Shown here: one piece after another, positions 24,246 to 36,353 of the stretch
Numbering within the stretch: the first letter of the stretch is position 1
Layout of the letters: each line of letters begins with the position of its first letter
From: Sphagnum compactum
Taxonomy: Eukaryota > Bryophyta > Sphagnopsida > Sphagnales
Direction of reading: 5' to 3'
Assembly: GCA_965153455.1 (NCBI GenBank)
Contig: OZ234499.1
Coordinates: 13,636,271-13,700,270, forward strand
DNA: 64,000 bases
Notes under the pieces: model-generated
What the model saw: only the letters and a program-made list of their open reading frames with translations
What the model was told of the DNA's origin: nothing
Databases searched by the model: none
Translations under genes and position numbers: made by a program

Positions 24246-24421
24246 TCAGAGGGCATTCTGAGAATAAAAGGCGGAGCTGAGGCAGCCATTTATTCTAAGA
24301 ATGCTCTCCCCCTGAGGGCCTTTATCGTGCATAATGCACAGCTACTGAACCATTCCGAATCTGAAAAGTTCCTCTGCTGAGAGGAGGAACGAACTTTCAT
24401 GGGTATAATGTGCCCTCTGAG
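24246..24421 (+). ncRNA. foldback region, miRNA-precursor-like
   Basis: Bases 24248-24268 (AGAGGGCATTCTGAGAATAA..) pair with 24289-24309 (TTTATTCTAAGAATGCTCTC.) over 21 positions, with one internal mismatch, one G-U pair and an end mismatch, around a 20-base loop. A second hairpin follows at about 24365-24396 (AAGTTCCTCT / AGAGGAGGAACGAACTT). AATGTGCCCTCTGA at 24408-24421 can also pair back to the first arm. A 21-base, nearly perfect duplex is the size plants use for miRNA. No known miRNA sequence is recognised, and expression cannot be judged; a folded repeat is the alternative. Confidence 0.35.
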
Positions 24422-24564
24422 TACACTGTGGAAAATGACAGCAGCGCTTTACGTCACGGGGAAAGTGACTGAGAGCTGCATTCTGCCTCCAGTTTTGTCC
24501 CCAAGTGTTTGCCGGTTATTTGATTTTCAAGCAAACCCTAGTTCCCAACCCCCCCCCCCAAACT

Positions 24565-24595
24565 TATATATCCGTTACGTGTAGACGGATATATA
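24565..24595. repeat. short palindrome
   Basis: TATATATCCGT and ACGGATATATA form an 11-base perfect inverted repeat around an 8-base spacer. It follows a C-run and may be a cruciform or a terminator-like hairpin. No linked gene. Confidence 0.7.
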
Positions 24596-25684
24596 TATAA
24601 CCGACCGGGTTAAATTGTTTAAATCATGGGTCAGCAGGTCTGAAGAAGCCGACGACGATGACAGATGTCTACAAGTTCAAAGAACTGCCGGTTACAGTCA
24701 GGTTATTTGAATTCTGGGTATATCCCTAATTGAAACTTTGAACTCTCTCCACTGTAGAAGTATCCACACTTGAAACATAGAACCATATACTAGGAGTGTG
24801 GCCCCGTGCCGTTGGCCCAAGTGTGAACACCCATTACAAAATATGGAAACTCTCAACATGTGAACATCGTTTCGCAATGTATGTATGTATGTACGTAGCG
24901 ATTTTTTTGAACAGCCAAATATGAAAGGAAATCGTGCTTGAATTGAATGGAATGGTGAGCCTTCACATTATGTTACTACCAGGTTCTCAACTGATTTTTC
25001 CTTCCAAAAACTGGTTTTTTTTTGGGAATTTATTTGAATTTTCAGCCACAAAAATCACTTAAAAAAAATCAATATCTCTCACATTCTGAATAATCCAAAT
25101 CTTATAAAATAAGTTCCATTAAATACTGCTCATCAAGATCTTTCCAACAACACCAAAGGCACATTCCGATTCCTCCTAAAAATTTTTTAGCTAGGATTTA
25201 CTTTAGTGTTTAGTGAAGAAATCATTCAATATTCAAGAACTTTTGCACCGCAAGTCCAAATGTCATGGAACCAAGCCCCATGCATGCACCCCTCCTCGTC
25301 AAGAGCTTTCCAAAGACACCAAGAACACAATCTGAAGCATCCCAATTCAGTGGATCTCATAACTACAAAACAAAACAAATTACCTTCCTTCATAGACAAG
25401 ATCATTCTCAATATGGTATAGGTTCCAAGAGGGCAATGTTGAGCAAAGCATGTGTGATCACGTGTGATCCCATGTGGAGGTGCTATTAAGAACATGTTGA
25501 GGAACACATGGAAAACTCGGGGAATTTGCTGGGAACCCATTGGGAACTTGATAGGAACACAGTAAGAACTTGGTGGGAACAGATTGGAAACAACAAAAAT
25601 TCCAAAAAATCCAACACCCCATCACCCTTTAAAAAAAATTTTAAAAAATACTGGGCCCCTTGGGTGCATGTTGGCTCACCTCAT

Positions 25685-25835
25685 TGGTGGGTAGGTCAAA
25701 CTAGGTACCTACCTAGCTAGGTAGATAAGTAGGTTGGGAAGGTAAATATTTTAGAAATGTGCATAATTTATTTTTTTATTTTTTAGATTAGCTCATCCCA
25801 TGTGCACAAATTTCTTAATGTGAAATTGGATGACC
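25685..25835 (-). repeat. dispersed repeat R1, copy b (inverted)
   Basis: Read on the minus strand it gives the same blocks as 12318-12480: ATTTCACATTAAGAAATTTG, TGCACATGGGATGA, TTATGCACA and an ACCTACC/AGGTAGGT-rich tail. The first block is identical over more than 30 bases. Confidence 0.7.
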
Positions 25836-26550
25836 ACAGAATTTCTATGCCTACCTTAGTTCTTTACCAATTTTTGGCCTAGGCTAATGGCACGGGCACA
25901 AACCTGTGGGACCTAGCTCAATTGGGTATCATATCAAATGGTGCCACAATAGGTACATTGAGGATACTTCCATTTCAACTCTTTAGTTAGGGTTATGAGA
26001 AGGAACATTGAGTGGATTTGGCAAATAGGTAGCATGATATTTGCATGATCGACACAATTCACTTGCATGGTTCTTCAAGTTTGGATTGGGGGAAAAAGGG
26101 TTTGGGAAGAAGGATGAAGGGTAGGTAGTAGGTGCTGACATACAATGTCCATCCGCCTCTTTCAATTTCAACACAAATCTCTTTTGCATGGACTCTTGGG
26201 GACAGAAATGAGATTGCCCAATTCATTACGCCACATGCCAAGCAATGAAAACACTTGAGGGCTCCCAAAGCAAGCAAGCAAAGCAAGCAAGAGAAATCCC
26301 CTTCATCATCCTAACCTCCTTCATCCCATGGTGGCCTATAGGAGGGAGGAAGCAGAAAACAAACGTGAGTAACTTAAAGAATTTGGCCCACCACCAGGCT
26401 TACTTGCAAGGATCCTCCCCCACTGTGATAGCATGATGCAGGTGGGTGCCTTTCCATTTGATGTCATATTCCCTTTGAAAGAGGTGGAGTGCCAAAGCAT
26501 CCTTTCCAAATTGAAAGGATGAAAACATGTTGTTAATTGAAGGGCAGATT

Positions 26551-26692
26551 GAACTAGCACCCATGAGTGCACCATGCAGTATGGATGATATTTGTGGACA
26601 GGAAACAATTTTTTTCATTCTAATCATGTCTTGTAACTAAGCCCAGTGGTTGTGATGTACTAACCATTCACATGCATCTACTTCACCTATAT
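26551..26692 (+). repeat. dispersed repeat R2, copy a
   Basis: Begins ACTAGCACCCATGAGTGCAC, continues ATGGATGATA and GGAAACAA, and ends CACATGCATCTAC. Related copies are at 27061-27203, 56323-56395 and (inverted) 56694-56745. Confidence 0.65.
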
Positions 26693-27060
26693 AGTACCCG
26701 CCATGTTTGAGGGTTCACATCATAAACCCTAAACCCTAATCAGATGGATGGCAGGTTCAAATTTTAAACTAAAAAGCTCACCTTACTGGATCTTGAACTT
26801 TTCCTCTCAATGCATGCACATCTATGGAACATGCCCATCCATCATATGCCCACATAGGACTCCAGAAGTCACACACACCTTGGGTCATGTTTGAAGAAAA
26901 CCCTGTAAATCAAAATCAAAGGATGGGAACCCATCCATCAAAAGTACAAGGCAAATAAAAACACAAGTAGACACAATCCAAAGAAAAAACAAAAGCAAAC
27001 AATCAACAAAATCAGGTAAAAACCATATATGCAAAGAGGACTCATAGCTACAAAATGACA

Positions 27061-27203
27061 ACCAGCACCCATCATGCACCATGCAAGATGGATGGCATGG
27101 TGCATGATGGATGGCATATGTAGGAAACACATTTTTGTTATATTCTTGTCCTCCAGCCAATTATAGTGGTCGGCTATGTACTAAACATCCACATGCATCT
27201 ACC
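27061..27203 (+). repeat. dispersed repeat R2, copy b
   Basis: ACCAGCACCCATCATGCACC, then GATGGATGGCAT, GGAAACACATTTTTGTTATA, GTACTAAACATCCACATGCA: same order as copy a, about 370 bp away in the same orientation. Confidence 0.65.
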
Positions 27204-29647
27204 AGTGTTGGAAGGGTATCTGAATCATCATGTTAGAACTAACAGTTCCAGTTAATCTGAATCTGAAATCCAAACCAAACCCTAGAACCACCTTGGAACC
27301 CTAGTCACTAACCCTCATGAAGGTGAGAACTAGGTTCGAACTGAAAAACCGTGTACTCAATGGATTCATTGGAACAATCCAACTTAAGACCTCACCAGGG
27401 TTTAGATGTTAATGCAGGTCCAAGTATTCTTGGGTTTTAGGTTTTCTTAGCACCCCCAATGGGTTTCTCCTCTAAGTTTTTTCTTCTAGAGTTTTTCGAG
27501 CTTGCCTCCTATTCCTAGTCTTGCTTCTTTATTTTCGTTATCTTTTGTTGACATGCCTCAAAGGCCAGTATCGCCTTCCGGATCTTTTGAGACTACAACA
27601 AAATGTGACAAAATAAGTGTCATTTGTTTCAAAGCATGTACTTCAATTTGTTCTTGTCTTGCTATAAATTTTTTAGACATTATTTGTATGATGAATAGCA
27701 AAACTAGTTCAAGGACCCCAACCAAGTTCTTGTTTAATATAATTAGGCTTTGCATTGTTCAGCATTTAGTGTAAGCTTTTTGTAGGCTTTTTAACTCCAA
27801 ATTTGTAGAAGGATGATGATGATAATCAACCAAAGTTGCCACAGTTTTAACCTCCAAACTACACTTACTAATTTTCATACATGCATTATTCTAATGAGTA
27901 ATAAGTTTCCGTATAATTAATAATGCTTCATATCTTTATCTAATTGACCAAATTTTCATATGCCTTTGCCTAAACATACTCACAACCCTGATTTTTGAGC
28001 TTGCACAAACACCACCCATACAACACCACATATCTTTGTTCCATTTAATTTGTCCATGTATCATCCTTTGTCGAGGGTTGTGTTTCCAATAGATTGTCAT
28101 CAAAGTTGATAGGTTCTTTGTTGCTTTCATTGTGTTAGTTGTAATTATTTTTACCTTTGCTTGTACACCAATTGATTTGTTGTGTGTGTGTTTGGGGGTT
28201 TATTTATACTCATGGTGTGGCTCTAGAGTTTCATTTTTCTTTTTCTTTTTTGAAATTTCAAAGCACACATTAATTTTGTGCTTTGGATTTGGATTCCTTC
28301 AATTTACAGATGAATATTTTGTGTGCATGTTTTCAGTTATGTTGTGCACCGATCCAATAGCACATGACACATGATCAATTTCATGTATTAACTTTTACAA
28401 GATTGACCTTCCTTTTGGCAACCACTTTCCAATGTCCACTCATTATGTTGGAAAGAAAAACCACTTGTCCTCCCAACATAGATGATCCTTTCAAAAACTA
28501 GAATTCACTTGATTAACATGATGCTAAGGAAATGTCATCAAATTCGACAAAAGGAATGAGCCAATACTTGCTTCAACGAGTGTAGATGGGAAAACCTTGA
28601 GGTTGCTAGAGGCAGCCTCCTCCTTTGCATGATTAAGCCAAATTTCATATTGATCTTGTTGGACCACACCCTGCACTGAGCAAAATGTGAATTGGCAGGA
28701 TGCTGATGTTGATGGTATGCATCATGCGAAGGTTTCAGCACAACCGGAGTGAATCCTGAAAGGGACTTGTGATCAGTTCTGCATACTTGCACTTTCCTGA
28801 GAGTCACTTATGGATTTCTATGGATGTACTGATGGTTTGAGCTGTCTGGGGCAGTAGGCTCTTGGATATGATCGAGAATAGACATACCCACATCATCTAT
28901 CTACATGCATCATCATGGCAATAAGAATCTGATAAAAGAGTGAAAGGCAGTCATCCTAGTCATGATTTGGTTTCATCCTGATCTCAAGTGCTTGTTGGTA
29001 AAACTTCAGACTCCAACTTGAAGACAACAGGGAAACTCTTTACAAACCAGAAGATATGCTGCACAAATACAAATACATAAACATTGACCCAGCCTCACAA
29101 TCAACAAACCAATTCCAAAAAAGCTACCAGTATCTTTGGAATTTTGAGCAAAGAAGTTGCAAAATCCTTTCTAACCCTTTTGACACAACAACACAATGCA
29201 GCTATAACAAAGAAACAAGAGCTGAAGTTTAATTCAATTTACAACCTACTGCTTTTTTCAGACAAGAGAACTAATCAACCCTCCTGTATCTTGCTAAGTT
29301 CAAGCTACAGAGCTGTGTTCCAACACCAAGAAAAATTGAGTTTGGACAGGTGAGCATTGAATCTTACAGTAGCAAGAAAGTCCAGTTTTCTGTTGGGAAA
29401 AATTTTACATTCAGAAAGATGGGCTGCAACATAATGTAATCGTGGTGGACTCCTTAGGTTCCTAAAGCAACAGTCCACAAGCTGTAACACTAGTGTGGAG
29501 TGTAGAGGATCAAGATTACTACATAAAAGATACTGTAGAAGTTCAGCCAAGATGACAAACCATTTGAAGCGCTTATTTCTGTGAAATAGGATTGCATCAC
29601 AAATGCTGCTGGTGCCTGTGCTTCTGTTCTGTCTCCAAACTCTAAGA

Positions 29648-31568
29648 CTACTGCTGCCTCTCATACAGGGTAGCAGAGAGGCGAGGTCTGGCAACTGCTT
29701 CAAGCGGCTTTGACATGAAGGTCACCACACCTGGCCGCTCAGTCATGTCAATAGTCTCTGGATCCATACCTGGAGGAGGTGACCATGAGAACTGGTGAAG
29801 CAAGCGAGCAAGCATCAACTGAACCATGTTCAGACCTAATTGTGCACCAGGGCACACCCTTCTTCCAGCACCAAATGGTAACAATCTGAAATCATGTCCC
29901 TTGATATCGATATCCTCTTCCAGAAACCGCTCTGGTCGAAAGACTAAAGGCTCCTTCCAGATTGCCGGGTCCCGTGAAATCGCATACACATTGCAGTGCA
30001 CAATTGAGCCCTTGGGTACATCAAAACCTGCAATTTTGACACGTTCAGTGGCTTTATGGGGAAGCATCAGTGGAGTTGGCGGATGTAGCCGTAATGCCTC
30101 TTTGCAAAGCGCCTGCAAATATGGTAGCTTCGGAAAATCCCCTTCAGTCACTACTCTGTTTTGTCCCACAACCTGTCAATCAAAGGATATCAAAGATCAG
30201 TATCACCTGTTAGCCTGAGCCAGTCTCAAGATAGAACAGTGGAATTGAGAATGTCAGAGTTACCACAATACTCAACAAGCTAAAGTCACAAGGCTTTCTG
30301 ACCTGATCAAGCTCTTCCTGAGCTTTCAATTGCACATGTGGGTTACGCACAAGCTCTGCCATAGCCCATTCGACAGAAATTGCTGTTGTGTCCATTCCTG
30401 CTGTTATCATATCCTGCATTTGTTCACCGGCCATTAATCAATCAACTTCCAATCCAATGAATTCTCTTCCCTCCAGCATTTGAAACCAAACTGCAAATAA
30501 GATTACTGAGAAAGACTTGAGCATTATACTAGTTCAGACAACCGTAGATCCTTCAGCCAGTAATTGACCACCTGAGAGAATACAAGATGAACACAGCAAC
30601 AGATCTAAGAATTGAAGAAAGGGAAGAAGAACAAATGCAAGTTACCAGGGAGGGAGAAAGAGTACCCAAAGAAGTCCAATAACAGTGGTCTCACTCAAAT
30701 CATATTCTTGCTGCAACGACAATAGAGCATCAACAAAATGATGCCCTGCACCATGCTTCTCACTCTCCAATCTGTGCTCCAACATGATGCTTCTGGTCAA
30801 GTTGTCGCGGCGGGCACCATGCTTTGCAAACTCCTCCTCTTGCAAAGGAAACATCCATCGGAGATAAGGGATGTGCTCAGACATTTTGAGAGAGGCACCC
30901 AGCTTCATGCCCTGAGCAATAACCTCTTTGAATTCCACACCTTGCAGATCAATGTTGCCTTGGTCAGTGACAAACCTCTTTCCAAAGACGATTCGGGTAA
31001 TGTTGTTGAACGCCATGGCAGACAAGTAGGGTTTGACATTCAAGGCATTCTCCTGCTTCTGTTGCTGCTGCAACAGCATGCAATCCTTGAATATGGACAT
31101 CACCATAACCCCCACCTCATCCTCACGCACATGCTTTAGTGCTTCCAGTCTCTTGGGAGTAAAAAGCTCCAGAGTGCAAACCTTCCTGACCTTAACATAG
31201 TGAGGTCCATAGTCAGCCCAGATCAAGTCCTGCCCATTTCTGCTAAACCTGGCAGCAGCTCTTGTCAAGGGTCTGGATGATAGAGCTTGGTCTTTGTCTT
31301 TGAGAACTTCTCTTGCTGCCGAAGCAGATGAGACGACCACATTGAGAGTTGGACCCATCCAGATGGACATCACGGGCCCATACACTTGTGCCCATTCCAT
31401 AAAGCATTTGAATCTTACTGGTGCAATGCTGAGAAGATTGCCCACTACTGGCAATGGCCTTGGACCCGGAGGCAGGCGATCTCTTCCCCATATCAACTTG
31501 TACGTTGCAAAACCTAACACTGCAATTATCGCTACCCAGACAGGCAGTACCCCTGTTGTGTCCGACAT
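29648..31568 (-). CDS. CYP98: cytochrome P450, CYP98 family (p-coumaroyl ester 3'-hydroxylase)
   Basis: Three exons, 30666-31568, 30303-30413 and 29648-30172, joined in phase 0 by GT-AG introns, give 512 aa. The start is the ATG at 31568, just before a membrane anchor ([20 protein letters not shown]) and the proline hinge PPGPRPLP. Visible P450 marks are the I-helix AGMDTT, the K-helix [14 protein letters not shown] and the heme loop [10 protein letters not shown]. The stretches ECMEWAQ-like [33 protein letters not shown] and [10 protein letters not shown] are hallmarks of CYP98. These ER enzymes hydroxylate the 3' position of p-coumaroyl esters (shikimate or quinate in vascular plants, threonate in mosses), feeding lignin-like or cuticle phenolics. 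Which ester is used here cannot be told. Confidence 0.93.
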
Positions 31569-34500
31569 GGAGGATTCCAAAAGCACCCACAGAGTGAAAA
31601 ACCACTCACCCACTAAAACACCACCCCACCAAAAAAAATACAAAACAAAAAACAACTGAAAGGGAGCTGAAAGAAGGGAACTGCACTTGCGCTACTGAGA
31701 AAGAAGCGACAATATGCAAGCTGCAAGTCCACTACAAACAGCAAAAATGCATCACCAAGGGAGCTTTGGATCAACGAATGCGCTTGGTACTTATTGCTAC
31801 TATCTGTATGCACTAGGTACCCGTGGCAACAAATGTGCCAAGTCCAGAACCCTACTTGGTGGGCTATCTTTTATCAACTGTGAAGGGAAGAAGGAAGTAC
31901 AGGACTACCGTGTCAAAGTGCAAACTCTTTCCCCGAAAGTTGCTTCTATTTTGGGATGGGAGGAGATCATGGGTCGTGGTGGTTGACGATTAGCAGCAAT
32001 ACAGAAGAAGAAACAGCATGCATGCAGTCCAGACTACTTACAACAAAATCATGAAACCTACAATGCAACACCCATTAGGCAGGCAGGCAGGCAGGTAAGC
32101 AGGCATGATTTTCATGGCATTGGGATGATTCAAGGGAGGAAGGAATCCTGGAAAGCTCTTGTGTCCTGTAGCTGGGTGGCTCTTAAATGTGCAGCTCCGT
32201 AGTATGAGGGCTGTCTTTAATGGTGGTAATGGGCAGGTGACAAAAGACCGAAGGGGATTTAATGGAGTCATGACAACAACATTTGGGTGGCAACACACAT
32301 GCCCCACACTTCACACTGCACACTCTTGTCATGGAAGTGGTAGGTGTAATGCTTTTCTCTCTTTCATAAAGTACTTGGAAAATTGAAGTGTATTTGTGGG
32401 GGGCAACCTCGTGGGACTTCTTCTTGTGGACTATGGAATGGTCCAGCCCTTGCCCATTTTGTTGGGTAAGGTGCCAGGTGAAGCCCCTTAGGGCGAGCTT
32501 TTGGAGGTGCTGCAGCCAATTCACAATGGGCAAAGGGAAGACCATTCCATGACATTTAACTCTTTAATTCACATTTGGCAAAAGCAGTCCCAAGTGAGAG
32601 AACGGAGTTGCAACCACATAACGGGTTCATAGTCATGTAAACTTTCAAAATTAATTCCAACTTGGGAAGAGTTGTAGGGAACTTCAAGCTGAATTTTTTG
32701 GTTGAAATGTGCAAGTCTACTAGTTAGGGACAACTTGCAAAGTTTCATATGTTTGGAGAATTTGATCAATCAATCATGTTTCATTGATGGTAAAAAAATT
32801 TAAGTAGATAAAAGGCATCCATACGAGGTTGGTGAAAGGAATTGCTCCATTTGTACTTGGGATGAGGGAAAAACAAATGGTGAAAGGTGCACATTCAATG
32901 AGCATTTTCACACAATCAAAGAAGGCAACCTTTTGTTTTCAAGTACCTTGACTCTTCCTTGCCACTCCCATTTTCCACTACATGTAACATGAGCAAAAAA
33001 TCTAGTTGCAACAAAGTTTGTGAACCTCTAGTCCAAATATCCCAAAATATGTTATAAGCCAAAACTTGTTCAATAATAGTTCAAATGTCCAAAATCATTA
33101 TGAATGAATTATTTCTATTATTATGTTCATGGCATTCAATGTTTTATGGGTTTTTCAACTTGGCCAATCCTTATTACAACATTATTTCAAAATTACGATT
33201 GTTTTGCATTCATTTCACGTCAAAGAATTAACCTTTTGAATGGTAGCATTGTTAAGTTCAAGCTACTTTAAGGTTTTAAAACTTAATTGCAAGCTTAAGT
33301 CTTGAAGGATTCCTTGATAATAGAACTTATAATAATCTATTCCAACCTTTCTAAGTTATTTATTTTTTAGATGGATGCTTAATTTTTTACATTAAAAAGT
33401 ATCATTTCACAAATGAAAAGGGTATTTTTTTTCCACATTAATCTAAAATTGTGGGGGGGGGGGGGGGGGGGGACTCTTTTTAAAGGAATTAAAGGCATAT
33501 TGATTTTACATTTGTTATGATATTATTGATGTGTTTAAAGATGAATGCCATTTACATGAAAAAGTTGAACATAAAATCTTGTTATGTGTTCAAACCATAT
33601 AATCTTCAATATTTCATGACTATTTATTTTGAATCACTACCAAATTTCAGTGAAGGTGAATCGAAACAAGTGTTGTCTAGTTTTCTATTTCAAAAAACAC
33701 TTTTAATCCTTGTTCTAAGGTTTTTTTTGTTCAATGGAACCTTCAATCTAATCTTGACAAAAGTTTTTTGGATTTCTAAAACCTTTTATTTCAATCATTT
33801 TCACAATTGTTTTTTACAAAGTTCGGTTTAAGACCAAATTTAGTTCCATTTAAACAACTAAACAACTAAACAATTATTTTTTATATAGTATTAATTTGTT
33901 CAACCTAGTGCACACAAATCAAAAAATGATATAATATCAATTATGTAAAACCAATCAAATGCAATAATTTGTTTTAAATATAGGACTAAGGTTTTATATA
34001 TTTTTTTTATTTTATTTTTTAAATTATTTATCTATCTAGAGAACTTAAACTATTTAAAAACAAGTAACACTCCCACTTGAGATTCTAATTCAATTTTGAA
34101 ACAAGGTAGATGATTATGTTAAGTTCCAATTCCAACAAAACTTGAAACCTTTGGCCCAAGAACCAGAAAAACTAACCTATAACTTGGATTTGAACCTACC
34201 AACACTTATTGGAACCTTCACATGGTGTGTTAAGTTGTATCAACCACACACCTTACTACCTATAAGGCAACAAGACATTGAAAATGTATTTTGTTCAAGC
34301 TTTCTTCTTCAAATTTTGAACCAATTTCTACACCTTAGGTCTTTTTACATTAGGTGATGATTGATTGGTTTGCGATATTTATATTTAATTTTTCAAACAA
34401 GAGATTGTTTGACTTAACAATAGACCATTTCACATTATTCTAGAAATTAATGTTTCATCTCTTGAATAAAACGTCTTTTGACCCTTAAATCTATCTTGAA

Positions 34501-36353
34501 ATGAGTACGCACAAAACCCTATTTGTAATAGATGGGAAGTAAATACTTCATGACACAATTGGAACACAACAGTTATTTCAATTTTAGCCAAGAATGCAAT
34601 GCAATTCTACATCATATTTTATTTCTTTTTTGTTGCATTGGACAAGATTTCTTTGTGTGAACATTGGCATATTACATGCGCTAATAACCACTTATACACT
34701 ATATTGAGACTAGTCCATTGCAATGCAATATGGGTTAAAATGCATCTTCCCCATAGTCAAATCCTTTCCCAATCAAGTCTACCAATGTTATTTCCTTGGC
34801 TACATGGTGGTGTAATTCAAATGAAACACACATCTAACTCATATTTGGTTGAATAACATTGTCTAAATGTCTAAACATTGCTTCGTGGCAAATCAAAAGT
34901 TAGATAGTTGATAAATCTAGTTGATGAATACAAATCCTTCAATCTCTTGAGACAAGACTTGTCAAGCTTGATCTTCGTTGTAATGGCACAACACAACAGA
35001 TGGGAGGGTTAGCTAGTGTACCTTGTTTTTGGAATGTATACCCACACTGAATTCCAATATCCATCATGCACATAGTCCATGTAGTCATCCAGAAGATGCA
35101 CATCACAAATGATCATTTTGCAAGCACATTGACATCAATACAAGGTATAAAACCAGAGCATTGAGTTTTGATCTGCTTGGTGGAAGCCCTTGACAAATTC
35201 ATTAACTTAACACCATGATGCAAGGGGGAAAGAAGTGATGGGCACACAACACGAAAGGAAGGGAACAAAAATAATAGACCTATCCCCTCTTCTAATTTAT
35301 GAGCTTTACAACGAACCCTACAAATCCAAAACAAAAATAAGCACTCAAAAGACATGGAAAGAGGTACACCAAATATGGTGCGGTGATTGAGAAGCCAGGA
35401 CATTAGGACATTCACCAAAACCCCTGGATGGCAGACCCCATTAAACCTTTCTCCATTGGTGGTACCAAAGTTAGAAACCATCAATCTCTTGCACCTTATT
35501 TTCATATGAGAAAAGCTTAAGTGGGATACTGACTGCATCACAAGGTTCAGGAAGGCTGTATCCAGTGCATCATTCTCTTGGCAAATTCCCAGGTCACCTT
35601 CCATGGTCATCTCTTCTTACGAAGATGAAGCCATGTTCACCATCCCAGCAACAAAGGCTTCCATTAGTGGATGAATTGCTGCTAAATTTGCATGAAGGAT
35701 TTGGCATGAGAACGAAATTGGGGGCCTACAGACTTACAGCATTTCAGACTCATGACCACAATCATTTGGCAGGATTAAAAAGTTCAGTGACATCAACCAA
35801 CCAAGTTTGTTTGAGTTCCTTTCCTAACCAGCTGCTCAGGAACAAACAAGAACCAGAAGCAGGTAACTCTCCATTGGCAAAAGATCGGGGGGAAAAGATT
35901 TACACACTCTATGAGAAAGATACACACCTCAGAAACCACCCTGAAGGCAAAAGCTTCTACCTTGGTTGATCAAGCACAGGTGTAATTTGTATGGGCAGGT
36001 TGAAGCAGCCTGGCATTTGCCAAATGATTTGACCAACTTGCCCCCAAGTAGGCACCAAGTAAATAGATGATGAACTGATGAACCTTGCCCAACACAATAG
36101 CAACTGGTTGATAACCTGTCACACTAGCAAGGCACTACTCACACAGTTAGAAAATCTGTGGAGAAGCAGCAAGCCATTGCAGTCTAGTTCCATGCACCTG
36201 GATGATCAAGGCTTTGAGAGGATCATTTTGAACTCTATTGTACAACCCATGTCTATGCTCAATACCGCTGCAGCAAATACAAGGTACCAGGAGAAGCCAA
36301 CTGAGCATATCGCAGACCTCCTGTACAAAGTAGCATGGCTGAAAGGCCAAAGA
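31569..36353. other. intergenic region without a supported gene
   Basis: The first few hundred bases are the CYP98 promoter side. A GGCA repeat lies at about 32077-32096. From 32600 to 35000 the DNA is AT-rich, with a 20-base G run at 33453-33472. From about 35000 it is the 3' flank of pTAC16. A 165-codon frame at 35113-35610 (-) matches no family I recognise. Confidence 0.55.
32432..32551. repeat. 120-bp foldback with 34-base arms
   Basis: The left arm, TATGGAATGGTCCAGCCCTT and on through TGCCCATTTTG (32432-32465), is matched in reverse by 32516-32551 (CACAATGGGCAAAGGGAAGA then CCATTCCATGA), with about six mismatches. The loop is about 50 bases. It may be a small MITE or the precursor of a small RNA. 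Confidence 0.6.

Larger units (their letters stand above)
24600..29647. other. intergenic region without a supported gene
   Basis: Mostly AT-rich with dispersed repeats (listed separately). Short direct repeats of the TTGGTGGGAAC type lie at about 25515-25590. Two CCCTAAA units sit at 26722-26740. The last part, from about 28500, is the 3' flank of the CYP98 gene. Open frames here are short and match nothing I recognise. Confidence 0.55.

Noticed and set aside
24301-24325. CTCTCCCCCTGAGGGCCTTTA as a miR477-like sequence
   Set aside because: The similarity is partial, and no arm able to pair with it was found at a suitable distance.
26722-26740. CCCTAAA units suggesting telomeric sequence
   Set aside because: Only two units here, and a similar short run at 58542-58560; these are common telobox-like motifs, not a telomere.
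35113-35610. 165-codon minus-strand frame downstream of pTAC16
   Set aside because: No family recognised, no splice context, and it lies in the probable 3' flank; kept only as a possibility.
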